A stretch of 64,000 bases of DNA from Prunella strophiata (lineage: Eukaryota; Chordata; Aves; Passeriformes; Prunellidae). Positions 13,309 through 24,440 of the stretch are shown here, piece by piece; position 1 is the first letter of the stretch, and each line of letters opens with the position of its first letter. The notes under the pieces were generated by a model. It saw only the letters and a program-made list of their open reading frames with translations, did no database searches and was not told the origin of the DNA. The stretch covers positions 4,124,530 to 4,188,529 of the forward strand of contig JAZBQD010000019.1 of the NCBI GenBank assembly GCA_036583965.1, given 5' to 3'. Made by a program: the position numbers and the translations under genes.

Positions 13309-13811
13309 GGATTGCAGCTCCCCACAACAGGAGCTGCTCTGATTTTTTCTGAGTCCATGGTGGGTTAGGAAGGACCACAGGCAAAGCTGTTGTTGTTATT
13401 TCTTGCAAGTTAAAATCCCCCCACTACAACTTCTGCCTTAAAACCCATCTTGAAAATGGCTCTCAGGTATTTCAGGATGGGGATGACACCTGTGGTCATC
13501 TGAAGATGCAAACAGAGAGTCCCAAGACCCCACAAAACATTTTCTGGAAATGCTCATTGTGTTACATGAAGTGTTTATTCAACTTCAATTAAAGGTCTGA
13601 TCATGCACTAATTGCAAATTTTGTTGCAAGCCAGCGTGAGCTCCCTGATGATTAAAGGACTGATAGTTCTGTCATTAATTATCATTTCTAGCATGGAAGG
13701 CTGCAGTGTGATTCCCTCTGCAGAGGTAGGTGCCATCCATACGCTCCTGAAGAAGCATCCCTGGCCTTGGAAAACTTAGAAATCTAAACAGACAGTGCAG
13801 ACAAAAGAACT
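13309..13811. other. Unique noncoding stretch
   Basis: No gene recognised. 13560-13700 is AT-rich, non-repetitive sequence of the kind often seen in conserved noncoding DNA, but conservation cannot be judged here. Confidence 0.45.
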
Positions 13812-13948
13812 ACCATTATCTTCCTTTTCCAGATGGGGAACTGAGGCACAGAGAGATTAAGTGACTTGCCAACATCTGTGGAAGAATGGAGGATTAAACC
13901 TTGATCTCCTGAGTCCAAGTCTGGTGTTCAGTCACCGGACCAGCCTTC
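13812..13948 (-). mobile_element. MIR-like ancient SINE relic
   Basis: 'ccagatggggaactgaggca', 'cagagagattaagtgacttg' and 'gatctcctgagtccaagtct' follow the antisense MIR core order (gaaactgaggcacagagag, ttaagtgacttgcc, then the gtctgactcc region). MIR relics are old and scarce in birds. The middle of the element is diverged. Confidence 0.75.
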
Positions 13949-14679
13949 CTGCTCCTGCTAATGTGTTATTGCTCTCATCTGCTCCGTGGTTTTTCCTACC
14001 CACTCCTACCTAATCCCTTTTCAAGGTGGCCCTTGAGGGACTGTTACTTATGTGGGTCAGGGCTGGATACAGCCATGCCAGAGAGGGACACACTCTTTTT
14101 GTCCTGTGGGCACCACTGGCCCAGCTGGCAGGTGCCACTGTTGGGTGGCATCGCAGGAGCAAGGACTTACAAAGTCATTTCTTCTTCCAGGCAGGAAAAC
14201 CTGCCATGAAATTGCTGGGCAGCAGGGAAAGAGGGAGCTGATTGCTGTGGCTCTGGCTGCATCTGCAGTTCCCATCCTAAGGAAGCCAAAGAGAGTGTTC
14301 ATGTAGGAAGAAGGGATGTAAGACAAGAAGAAAAACATCTTGAAAGATGAATATTTGGGTCTCTGCGCTCTATCAGTATTTATTTCTTGGGCTGCAATAC
14401 CACCTGCAGGCCCCAGACCAGGGCTGGACACTGCAGAGAAAAGAAGGTTTTACAACCAAAGGGGGCAGGTCCCAGCCCTCGGGCTCCATGGGATGGATGG
14501 GGAGGGTTGGGATGATGCCCTGCACACACCACTGGACACACACACCTCAAGCTGCATTGTCCAGACTGATCCCCTCAAAAAAAAAAAAAAAAAAAAATCC
14601 TGTATGAGGGAGGCCTGCAAGGAAAATAATTCTGAAAACAATCTTTGAGGCGAAACACTGCAGGTATTCCCGAATAACC
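13949..14679. other. Unique noncoding stretch
   Basis: No gene recognised. An A tract lies at about 14577-14597. The 124-codon antisense frame (14057-14431) has no domain. Confidence 0.5.
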
Positions 14680-14910
14680 AGGTAATGATGCCATTTCCCC
14701 GTTTGCCACAGGTCAGGGCTTTGTGCTCTGCTCAGAGGGGCTGCCCCACTCCCCCAGCCCGTGTCCCCAGGGGGGTGAGGGCGGGGGTGTCACCGCCAGG
14801 CCCTGTCCTCAATGCCTGTCACCCTGATTGTGGTGGGCCAGAGATCACAGGCGGGCGGCGGGATCTGCTCAGGAGGCATCAGATGGCGTCGGAGCAAGGG
14901 TAATCCAGTT
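14680..14910. promoter_or_regulatory. GC-rich, CpG-containing block
   Basis: GC-rich for this AT-rich window, with 'ggtgagggcgggggtgtcac' and 'caggcgggcggcgggatctg'. It might be a small CpG-rich regulatory element or just GC-rich unique sequence. No exon or transcription start can be supported. Confidence 0.25.
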
Positions 14911-15589
14911 ATTTTTAGAGAAGTTTTTCCACTCCGAGATCATACACACTGCAGATCACAGAAACACATGCAAGCATGAAATTTCATTTTTAAGAATTCT
15001 TTTCCCGGGGCTTCCCTGTAAAGTGGCAGTGAATGGGAAAAGCTACAATCATGACAAGACAATTACAGAGGGGTTTTTTGCTAAGCATGAAACTTAGAGG
15101 GGAAAAAAATGTTTAGGGAAAGGGAGAAGGATGAAAAAGCAACTCACAAGAAAAGTCATTTTCGTCCACTTGTCTTGTTCCACTGAAGCAGAATTAGACA
15201 TTGTGTCACGCAAGTGATTTTAAAATAAAAATTTGCTTTAAAGTACCTGAGAAAAATAAACAAATGTTTGAGTTTGAACTGCTTTTCCTGGTTTGGCTCT
15301 TTTAGTGGCACAGTGTATATGCAAATGGGGAAACAGCCAGCACCCTCCTAAATGCTGCAAAACACACACACTCTTGTGCTTTTAGCATGAAAGGACTGGG
15401 AGACATACATTAGGATTTGTGGGATTATGGTGAGAAAGCAGGAGTGATAACTTTGATGTTCTTTTTTTTTTTAAAAAAAAGGGCGAAAAGACAGAAAACT
15501 GCGAGGGTTTTTTTCTCTTCTTGGCAAAGCCCCCCAGGAAAGAGCTAGCATGGAAAATGGATCCCCTCTCATCTTCTGGAGAGGCAATT

Positions 15590-15860
15590 CCTCCCCTTCC
15601 AGCCTGGGTTCACCGCCGTGGCTGTGCGGGGGAGCTCAGACGCTGCGTGTCTGAGCCCTGCTTAGCCTGTGGATAAACACAGAGGTTGGCTTCTACAACG
15701 GGCAGCCACAGAAAACTTCTTAAGGAGCAAATATTCCCTGCAAAATAAATAACAATCCTGCATCCAGAAACGCTAAGACAGAATCAATTTGGTGTTGGTG
15801 AGAAATGCGCGATCGCCACCGCGACGATGGTCACAGAGATGGGAATTTTACTCTGGGGGA
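15590..15860. promoter_or_regulatory. CpG cluster in unique sequence
   Basis: Contains 'caccgccgtggctgtgcggg', 'cagacgctgcgtgtctgag' and 'gcgcgatcgccaccgcgacg', an unusual run of retained CpGs in otherwise CpG-poor DNA. It is a candidate regulatory element; function is inferred only. Confidence 0.3.
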
Positions 15861-16439
15861 GGTTTCTAACTTGGTTCTCATTAAATCAAGTCCCTTCTTG
15901 GTGTAGGTATCTTCTGATGCAGCCACAGCTGCTGAAAGGTTTCCACAGCTGCCCTATTCATCACTGCAGTTTCCCAGTGGTTTTAAGTAAGGAATAGAGA
16001 TCCTGGTGAAAAAACAACTCATTGATTCACAGCAGAGAGAATCAAGACATTTAAAAATTGCTCCAAAACTTTTCAGCTGTTTTCAAGAGGCAGGTGGTTT
16101 AGCACAGATCACCTAGGAGGAAAATGTCATAAAGCAGAAAGTCTAAGAGGGTTTACCTTGATTTTGTAGCATTGCAGCATCTCCTTGGGTGTCTCATCGC
16201 TCCATCAGGCAACGCTCAGCTACACTCAAAGGTGGGAGCGACACGGCTCATCTCCTCCAGGTCTAGAGACAACACAACAAAATAATTTGTCAAATTGTCA
16301 AAACTCAACAGACAGGGTAGACGAGCAGACTGGGGAAATTTGGATGGACTGTGCCTTCACCCAGTCCTAATCTCACCACTGGAGGCTGTAAACATGATGG
16401 GTAAAGTGACAGTCTGGCTACAAATCTGTCTGGCAGCTT

Positions 16440-16660
16440 CATTAGACATCTTTCGCCTGACTGATTAAACTGCATTTAAGACCCACTTTCATTTTTTCAC
16501 GTCTTTTGTTTAAATTAAAAGGTCATGTTTTCGAGCGAGTGATCCGCTGCCCTCTCCAGTCTCCTGCCACAATACAGTTACATTACTACGAGTGTTGCAC
16601 AAAGCGCTCTGAATAAGATCCACAGACACCAACAAATGTCGCAGCCAGCGGAGGCTACAG
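16440..16660. promoter_or_regulatory. Conserved-element-like unique block
   Basis: Non-repetitive, with TTAAT/ATTAA-type motifs ('gactgattaaactgcattta') and retained CpGs ('tcgagcgagtgatccgctgc'). It resembles developmental enhancer DNA in composition. Low confidence without alignment. Confidence 0.25.
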
Positions 16661-17269
16661 AAAGGGGTTTTTGTCTGTTCGTTATGTGCCACAGCAGGGA
16701 AACGGGCTTGAAAAGTCCCCCAGCCTCAAACTTGGACTATTTCTGCTGTGCACTGAAGGGCTTGCAAAAAGCACTTCTACTTTTGCAGATTTATTCAAGC
16801 AGCAAACCAGGTTCGCCCGGTGCTTCTCGCTCCACCTGGGTTTTGCTGCTGCTTTGCCACTCATGAAGTGAAAGAGATTTTTTGGTGGTTAGACCAAAAA
16901 AAAAAAAAAAAAAAGACCCAGGACCTGGGATTTGGGGTCTAATGCTGCCAAGTGCTGAGTGCCATCTGTTCCCACTGGCTCCAGAGCTCCCAGGATGGGG
17001 CCCCGGCACGGCAGAGCCTGACGGAGCAGGGCAGCTCTCCAGAAGATGTAACTCGGCATCTTGGGAGCGCTCCCAGTTTACACCTCAGAGTGTCTGGCCC
17101 GCAGACAGACCACACTTAACCTGTCACCCCGCAGCCAAGTGCTTCCCTCAGCTCCCAGAAAACAGCACTCCAAACTGGGAGAGATGTCCTGGCTGTGTTT
17201 GAGATTTTGGTGTGCTTTGTTTCTCGCTAAATCCACTCCCTTATTATCAGTGTTGGTCTCTTCTCGCAA
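16661..17269. other. Unique noncoding stretch
   Basis: No gene recognised. A-tract at about 16897-16914. The frames of 60-106 codons overlap each other on both strands and show no domain. Confidence 0.5.
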
Positions 17270-17485
17270 GTAGCAAGTGATAGGATGAGAGGAAACAGCC
17301 TCAAGTTGTGCCAGGGGAGGCTTAGATCAGATATTAGGAAAACATTCTTCATCTAAAATGTTGTCAAGCACTGGCACAGGAGGGAGGGATTTAAAAACCT
17401 GGGGACACGGGTTAGTGGTGGCTTTGGCATCAGTTGGACTCGATGATGTCAAATTTCTTTTCCAAACTGAAGGATTCTCTGATTG
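17270..17485 (+). mobile_element. CR1 LINE 3' end, sense
   Basis: 'aagtgataggatgagaggaa', 'caagttgtgccaggggagg', 'cttagatcagatattagg' and 'gttggactcgatgatgtcaa' are consecutive CR1 3' blocks. It ends with a decayed tail (GGATTCTCTGATTGTCTG). Confidence 0.92.
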
Positions 17486-18789
17486 TCTGTGCTGGGAGGT
17501 GATGGTGCACTGAGCACTGCACTTCCTGATGGCATCCTGATGTCAGTCTAAGTCTCCCAATCTCACTTGCACCTTCCCAAAGGTTTTCTGCTGAGCACGA
17601 AGATGAATTGGAGGGTCAAGGCATGGAGCAGCCAGTCCCAAGGAGGGCAAGGGCTGAGTTGTCTGCTCCTCTCAGGTGAAAAGCAGAAATCAAGGCAGTT
17701 GAACAAAAGGACTAAAAACAAGACACTGGGTCACTGCCCCTGAGGAGTCCTTGCTTCCTGCTGAGAAGTTTAACTCCAGCATGAAGGGGTCAGCTCAGTG
17801 CCTTGCACAAGGGCCCACTTTTCACCAAGGGGATGTAAAAACTGACTAAATTTTACTAAATAAAAAGAGTCTTTGACAAGTGCTCTGCTACAGAGGCCTG
17901 TACTCTGACCTGCTGTGACCTGTTGTATTCCCTAAACTGCAGTTCTCTTAATTGAGAACATAATAAATGTGACTTAATAAACTGAACTGGAGCTTGGATT
18001 GCAATATCCAACATGTCTCATCCTGAGTCTTTTTTTGTAAAGCACATTGCATTGGAACTTAGGTTGTACACAAAAATGTATTTAGTAGAGGGTTACTTCC
18101 CTTTCAGGTCCAATTAAATCCTCAATAATTACTGAGGTTTCCAGAAGTGGTGGTGACATCAGAATCTCCCAGAAACAGCTTTTCCACTGGATTGCAGTGG
18201 GATTCAGTCTCTAACAAGTACAAGTACATAGTGATACTGCAAAAACAACCCCGCTGTCTACTGATTGCCAGGATCAATAGCTGGTTAGGAAAAACATCTA
18301 CATTACTACTCTAAAATCAAACTGCCTTTTCTGACCCACTGGCACAGAAGTTGCTGAAATCCTGCAGTGTAACATTTGCTGTAGGACTACATTTCTCTAA
18401 TTGATGTTCCCAAGATCCACACGCAGGTATTGACAGGAGAATAGACCCTTTAGTATCTAAAAGTAAATCCTTGACATTTCTGTCTCAAGCAGAAAGTCCA
18501 ATTATTCTCCTTTTGCTCTGTTCCCCAGTCAGAAATTTGAAAGGCAAAAAAAAAAAAAATCCAGAGTACAGAGTAAAATTTTCCAATTTGTATGGATTGC
18601 TGTAAGAGTAGCAGTAAGCAAGAATATTTTGGATAGCAACAGGGCTAAAGCAGCATTTAAGGCTTGTTTCTGTAAGGTCTGAGGACATTTTGCTGTTGAG
18701 TGCTCAGTTATAAAAAGTGAAATTAGGTAATTTTTCTTTCCCAAAACCTAAGATAAATGGTTCTGAATGTCCCCTTTTCTTCCCTTCAC
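17486..18789. other. Unique noncoding stretch
   Basis: No gene or repeat recognised apart from an A tract at about 18547-18559. Confidence 0.5.
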
Positions 18790-19330
18790 ACAAGCTGAGT
18801 TTTTTTTCACAACTAGCTGACTATGAATAGGCACAACAATTCCAGTAAGCCATCCATTTCCACTGCCAACAATTATATCAGTTATCCAGGCCCTTATGTG
18901 TCATTTAATACCTACTTTCATAAAGGAAGAGATGAAAAGAACAACTACAATAAGATGCAGTTAATTATGGATATGTTTAGAAACAGTCTAATGAATAATA
19001 AACAACATTTTATTTCCCCCGTCCACAACGCAGTGGCAAATAATTAAGAATCAAAAGAATTCAAAGTATTAGGTAACAATCAGAAAACTTGTGCAAGATT
19101 TTTTTCTGCTCGAGTTTAATTGGCTCATTGTTCCCATGAACTATAAACCACGGGGTTGATAGCAGTGCTAAAGTTTGCCTCTATAAAGGAAGATTAACAT
19201 ATTCGGGAACTTTACCCTAATCCTTGTTTTGCGTTAACTCAAGCAGATTGGATTAGTAATTCTTACCTACCACCCACTAGAAGAAAACGGGTTTCTTTTC
19301 TCAGACAACTGCCTGCATTGTACCTCCGTG
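18790..19330. promoter_or_regulatory. AT-rich conserved-element-like block
   Basis: Non-repetitive DNA rich in ATTA/TAAT cores ('cagttaattatggatatgtt', 'gcaaataattaagaatc', 'cagattggattagtaattc'). Composition suggests homeodomain-type binding sites. No reading frame of interest. Function is inferred from composition only. Confidence 0.3.
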
Positions 19331-19890
19331 TGCATTATCTGCACTGAAAGCAGTTCTGCAGAAAGAAATGATGTGAAGTGAAAGGGAAAAGGGTTTTACA
19401 CTGCGATGGCAAGGAACAATCGCTGACGTGGCACAGCCTGAACTCTGCTGAAAGGTTAGACCTGTTCCTGCCCAGCTCATGTGCTGCTATTTCAGGCAAA
19501 ATGAGAATAAGCCTTCCCTGAACTTCTAATTCAGGAAAATAATGAAAGCTAAGCAGAGTTGATTTACAGGATCTGATTTGGAGGCTGTTGGGGTGAGCCT
19601 GGAGCAGACCAGAGAAGGAGCAGAGCTGGTTTAGTGGTCGGGCTCTGCTGAGAGTGGCTGCTAAGGATGGCACTGCAAACCCACTGGGTTCCCAAGTGCT
19701 CAGCTAAGCCAGGAGGGGGGCACCTGCTGTGGGAATCATCCCATCCTGGTGATCTTCCCTGTGCATGGACTCTGTTCAATTTGGACCAACCACAAGCACC
19801 AGCAAAGCCCTGGGCCCACGGAGATATCCCTCTGCAGCAGTTAGATCCAGCAGGTCTTTCCCATCCTGCTGATATCCCATTTTCACTACT
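19331..19890. other. Unique noncoding stretch
   Basis: No gene recognised. The 112- and 111-codon antisense frames have no domain. Confidence 0.5.
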
Positions 19891-20150
19891 TAGAATCAAA
19901 GAATCACAGACTGGTTTGGGTTAGAAGGAACCTTAAATTTCATTCAATTCCAACCCCTGCCATGGGCAGGGACACCTTCCACCATTCCACCTTGCTCCAA
20001 GCCCTGTCCAACCTGGTCTTGGACACTTCCAGGGATCCAGGGGCAGCCACAGCTGCTCTGGGCACCCTGTGCCAGGGCCTCACCACCCTCACAGGGAAGA
20101 ATTTTTTCCCAGTAACCCATCTAATCCTGCCCTCTGCCAGTTTAATTGCC
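19891..20150 (-). mobile_element. CR1 LINE 3' end, antisense
   Basis: TAGAATCAAAGAATCACAGA is followed by 'ggtttgggttagaaggaacc', 'ccctgccatgggcagggaca', 'ccagggatccaggggcagcc' and 'gggcctcaccaccctcacag'. This is one of the longer and better preserved fragments. Confidence 0.95.
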
Positions 20151-22686
20151 TGAACAAAGTCCTACTTGTTCTGAACTCAGTGCCACATTTTCACCTCAGG
20201 AAAGAAATTGCCATTACTTGTTCTGTCTGCAGTTACTTTGCTCCCGTTTTTTTTCTCTTTCAGAGGCTGTAGCCCAGACTCTCCTACTCCCTCTCCATAA
20301 GCAAGAGTTATTCCTTTGCTCCAACAGGAGCACAACTAGATCCCAGTGTGGGAGAAACCCTAACATTGACATGATGGCCAGCAGAAGGACTTGAAACCAC
20401 ACAGGGTTTTGTGAAGCTTTTAAGTCCCAAGCATCTCCCAGATGCTTCACTGGGGAAAATCATCTTCTTAAATATATGAACACACTTAGCCACAGTCTTT
20501 CCATTACTCATCAACAAGTTATGCCAGGAAATTTGAGCACTCTTGGAATAAGCAGAATCAAACTCTTTGCACAGTATTTATGGGCAATATGACACCCCAG
20601 GTGAACACAGGAGCTCCATGGATCACATTCACACATTCCAATAAATGGACCAAAACATGAAGGGCCATGGAAGAGCCCAACACAAGTGATGATTCCTGTC
20701 CAAGATCCATCCAATCACAGAACTGTAAAACTCCCACAAAATGTGGCAGCAGCACTTTGAAGGAAATGCCAAGATATAGAGAGGCAGCTCTTTGCTTTCT
20801 TGTTGGTGCTGGTGGCTTCTGCACCTTACCAGAGCCAATGATCTTCCCATAACCATGGCCAAAAATCAATTAATATTTGGGTGGTTTCTCTCTTTTTTTA
20901 TATTAAGCAGTGGTTGTAACTTGGAATGGCTTAAAAGCATTCAGTTGCCAAGGCAATAGGAAGTAAAGAGTTATCAAATATGTGTGCTCTAAACATTGGA
21001 AAATATTTAGCACAAGCACAGCTACAGAGATTAGCTTTGTGTTAAACTACAGGGAGCAACCACAGGGACTTTTGGGGCAAAAAACAATTCCACCTGTTAG
21101 CTGTATGCCAAGGAGACAGCTGGCTAAAGCATGGCCCATTTTAACCTGGATTTCTGATTGCACTTCAGTAGTTATCAATAAACCCCATTGACTCGGTAGT
21201 TGTCAATAAAACCCATTTACTCCTGCTCATTAGCAGACAGGGATATTAATTAACTGCAGCTAGGAATGAAAGAGAGCTCCTTGAGGGAACTCCAGGTATT
21301 TCTCCATCCTTCCAGCCCAGTGTTTGGGGACAGCAAGAAAACCCCAGAGGTGCCCCAAGGGTCCCACAGAACTTGAGACACTCCAGTGCATTTTCCAGGG
21401 GAAGTTTGGGGGTATTTCATATCCATGAACCACCTTTGAGCTTTGCACTGCTACCCCTTGAAACCTTTTTCTTCCTGGGAAAAAGGAATATTGCTTCTGC
21501 CATATCAATTAATTAAAAATGAGGAGTGGATCAATAAATTACTGAGATGCTTTGTAGTGTCTGCTGTGAGAGCTGCTGGTATGAATTTTTCACCTTTTTC
21601 CTTTCTCATGGTTTTCCACCAAGCTGTGCCAAACACGCTGCATATCGCTTACTGTTTGGGATTTTATGAAGGGAAAAAAAAAATAAATTGAGCCTCCAAG
21701 TACTAATTTCAAACTGTTGTAGTGAACTCTCCCTTTTTTTATTACATAATAGAGCCTTTTGTCCTCAGTTTTCCATCTGTTTGGTAAGCATTTTTCACTT
21801 GAAGACTCAATTAGGACAAAAAAACCCCACACAATCATTCAATTCAAAAATTAATTTGGAGATCAAGGGACTGACTTAGGCCTATACCAGTGACTAAAAG
21901 CGATTCAGGCTTTGTCACATGATCCAAGGGAACTGAGCAACAACAGTTTAGCTGCTTTAATCCTGCTTAATTTGAGTGCAAAGAAATTCACATGTGCTAC
22001 TAAGAACATTTTGGGAGTACACTGTGTCCATTTTTCTGGGTCCCCACGTCCAAAGACTTTGTTTCATTGAGAGCTCATGACATCCTTGATTAGCAACCCC
22101 TGTGCAGACAAACGAAAAGCACACAAATTTGCAGAGGTTGAGAGAAAACAACTCAGAAAATATTCTGCTGAGGAAGAGGTGGTTTCAGACAACACATTTT
22201 ACAAGCAGGAGTGACAGCAAAACCAGCACCTTTCAGGGGTTTTGGCAGGGAGGCAGGTCCCAGGGGCTGTTTAAAAGACATATACCATCAGCAATCTAAA
22301 GAGTATATTGAAAGAAATCATAAAAATATGTCAGGAGAGGACTTTGAAATACGTTTCTTACCGATTTTATAACTTTGCGTATTTTGCACAGGTCATTAGC
22401 AGAGAAATGCTGTTCTCTCACCACCTGGCACGAGTGTGTGACCCCAGGGCCAAGCCACGGGGTGCCAGCCCACCAGAAGCTTGGCTACAGCCTGTTCTGA
22501 GGGGGACAGCCAAGGGAACTTTCATTAGAGGAAGGAAAACTTTCAAAAATCCCATCCGGCAAACACACGCACGCACACGCACCCGCTCCCTCGCTAATGC
22601 TGGGCTTGGAAGAACTTAATTAAAGCCACTTGTGAAATTTCCAAGGTGGAAAAAAAAAAACAACTAATCCCTTACAGTAAATGTGC
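20151..22686. other. Unique noncoding stretch
   Basis: No gene recognised. It includes a two-copy tandem duplication of period about 30 at 21167-21225 ('gtagttatcaataaa' and 'gtagttgtcaataaa') and a short CpG-bearing run 'acacgcacgcacacgcaccc' near 22563. Confidence 0.5.
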
Positions 22687-22807
22687 TGTGGTTGTTCTGG
22701 GTTCACCATTCTTCTCCCCCCTGGACTGGTCTCACGATGAGACAATAAAATCTGAGAGATCAAAAGGCTGAAACGAGCTGTGCTTGCTTCTCATCCTCCC
22801 TTCAACA
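22687..22807 (+). mobile_element. Candidate short LTR-like element
   Basis: It starts TGTGGTTGTTCTGGG and ends CCCTTCAACA, with an AATAAA inside ('gagacaataaaatctgag'). The flanks are AATGTGC (22680-22686) and AATGTGG (22808-22814), a 6 of 7 match. At 121 bp it is short for an LTR, so it may be internally deleted or a coincidence. Confidence 0.3.
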
Positions 22808-22861
22808 AATGTGGAGGGGCTGGAACTGCTTCATCCAAGCAAGGAACCTTCCTCTGAGAGA

Positions 22862-23196
22862 AACCTCCTACCAGTGCCTGAGGGGCTCCAAAAGAGCTGG
22901 AGAGAGACTTTGGACAAGGGCATGGAGTGACAGGACAATGGGTAATGGCTTCACACTGACAGAGGGCAGGGGAAAGATGGGGTATTGGGAAGGAATGTGA
23001 GGGTGGGGATGACCTTGGCACAGGGTGCCCAGAGAATCTGTGGCTGCCCCATCCCTGGCAGTGTTGCAGGCCAGGTTGGATGGGGCTTGGAGCAGCCTGG
23101 GACAGTGAAAGGTGTCCCTGCCCATGACAGGGGGCTGGAACTGGATGGTCTTTCAGGTGTCTTCCAACCCAGGCTGTTAAATGATTCTATGAAAAG
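22862..23196 (+). mobile_element. CR1 LINE 3' part, sense
   Basis: Contains 'gaggggctccaaaagagctg', 'acagggtgcccagagaatct', 'gtccctgcccatgacagggg' and a tail ATGATTCTATG. It faces the antisense CR1 at 23207 tail to tail, about 10 bp apart. Confidence 0.95.
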
Positions 23197-23206
23197 CTCC
23201 CTAGGA

Positions 23207-23330
23207 ATCATAAAATCATTTAGGTTGGAAAGTGCCTCTAAGATCATTGAGTCCAACTATTAACCATGTCCAAACAGCTGTTCTTCCCAGGAGCATGATG
23301 GCAGAGGACAACTTCTGGTAATGGACTTGC
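23207..23330 (-). mobile_element. CR1 LINE 3' end, antisense
   Basis: AATCATAAAATCATTTAGGT is followed by 'tggaaagtgcctctaag' and 'atcattgagtccaactatt'. The distal boundary is approximate. Confidence 0.88.
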
Positions 23331-23772
23331 TTTACTGTCTTGACTGCAAGAGAAATGCAACACAAAAGTAATATCTTTTCTTCCATCCCCTTCAATCCCT
23401 GCATGTTTGGTGAGTTCCTCAAAGTTGTGTAGAGTGTGTTGCAGCCTCCTATTTAACACAGAGAGGACAAAACTATTTAGTCTTCAGTTGAAAAAATAAG
23501 TGTGGTGGAAAAAGAGGATGAAAGCGGGGTGAGAAACCCAGAGAAAATTCCTGAGCAGCAACCCTGCAAGACAGGACACAATCTTGGAGATCTGTGCTCC
23601 AAGGCAAAATTGCTCCCTTCCTGCTGCCCTGCTGGTACCTGGACTCTCCAAACCTGTCTTTTCAGGTCTGTGATTTATCTGGCTGTGAAGATCCCGATTT
23701 CCCATCAGATCTGCAGGTGCAGATGGAATCCCACTTCCAGCTGTTGCAGAGCAAGCACCACAGGCAGACAGA
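23331..23772. other. Unique noncoding stretch
   Basis: No gene or repeat recognised. Confidence 0.5.
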
Positions 23773-23850
23773 ACCATAGAATGTTTTGGGTTGGAAAGGA
23801 TCTTAAAAATCATACAGTTCTAACCTGCTTTCCATGGGCAGGGATAGCTG
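23773..23850 (-). mobile_element. CR1 LINE 3' end, antisense
   Basis: ACCATAGAATGTTTTGGGTT is followed by 'ggaaaggatcttaaaaatca' and 'ctttccatgggcagggat'. A short, heavily truncated copy. Confidence 0.9.
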
Positions 23851-24139
23851 AGACTGAGTGTGGAGAAGCCTGAAGGGCCTCCTTGCCTTGATTTACAGCT
23901 ACCTCGGGATCTGTGGTGTTCTGGGACAAAGTGCCCTGCCACAGCCTTGACAGAAACCAGCTCATTTGAACCACGACCCTCCAAAACACTGGAAGGTCAA
24001 TTAAAGACACAACCAGAGAGAGGCCATGAGGGCAACCACCCCACAGCTCTGGTGTGGGGATGGAAGCTGCACAGAAAGGTCTGTGCTGGAAACCCAACTC
24101 GTTCAGCATCAAAGGGAGAAGGAATAACAAGCAAGGCTT

Positions 24140-24240
24140 GCCCTCCTCCCCTTCCCTGCGCCGTGTGTTTCATCCAGTCGGAGCGGCGGTGCTGGCGCGG
24201 CGCCAGGGATCTCTCCGATAGATCCGAGCTCAGCTGATTA
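24140..24240. promoter_or_regulatory. CpG-dense short block
   Basis: 'cctgcgccgtgtgtttcatc', 'agtcggagcggcggtgctgg' and 'cgcggcgccagggatctc' pack about ten CpGs into 100 bp of otherwise CpG-poor DNA. It continues into 'gattaagaaatgcaaccaaa'. It could be a small regulatory element or undermethylated site. No gene start is supported. Confidence 0.3.
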
Positions 24241-24340
24241 AGAAATGCAACCAAAGTAATTAATGATGGGGGAGGACTGAGCTGATGGCAGAGCTGGGAT
24301 CTGACTCGCTCTCTGCCACGGTTAACCCCAGAAAGAGTCA

Positions 24341-24440
24341 ATTAGAGCAGCACTTCCCAACCTTTTGCCACAGACGCTCTCACTTTCAATTAAAATGGAT
24401 CGCCAGGAGCCCCGAGCTGCACGTTGGAGCCAGCAGGCTG
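24341..24440. mobile_element. Possible hAT-type DNA transposon relic
   Basis: 'agcagcacttcccaaccttt', followed by 'tgccacagacgctctcac', resembles the terminal 'cagtggttcccaaccttttt ... gcc ... gaccc' motif of old hAT (Charlie-like) elements. Only one end is seen and it is diverged. Confidence 0.25.

Noticed and set aside
22868..23125. Recurring antisense peptide starting MGRDTFH, also near 19962 and 31595
   Set aside because: It recurs wherever the CR1 3' UTR lies and reflects the noncoding repeat, not a gene family.
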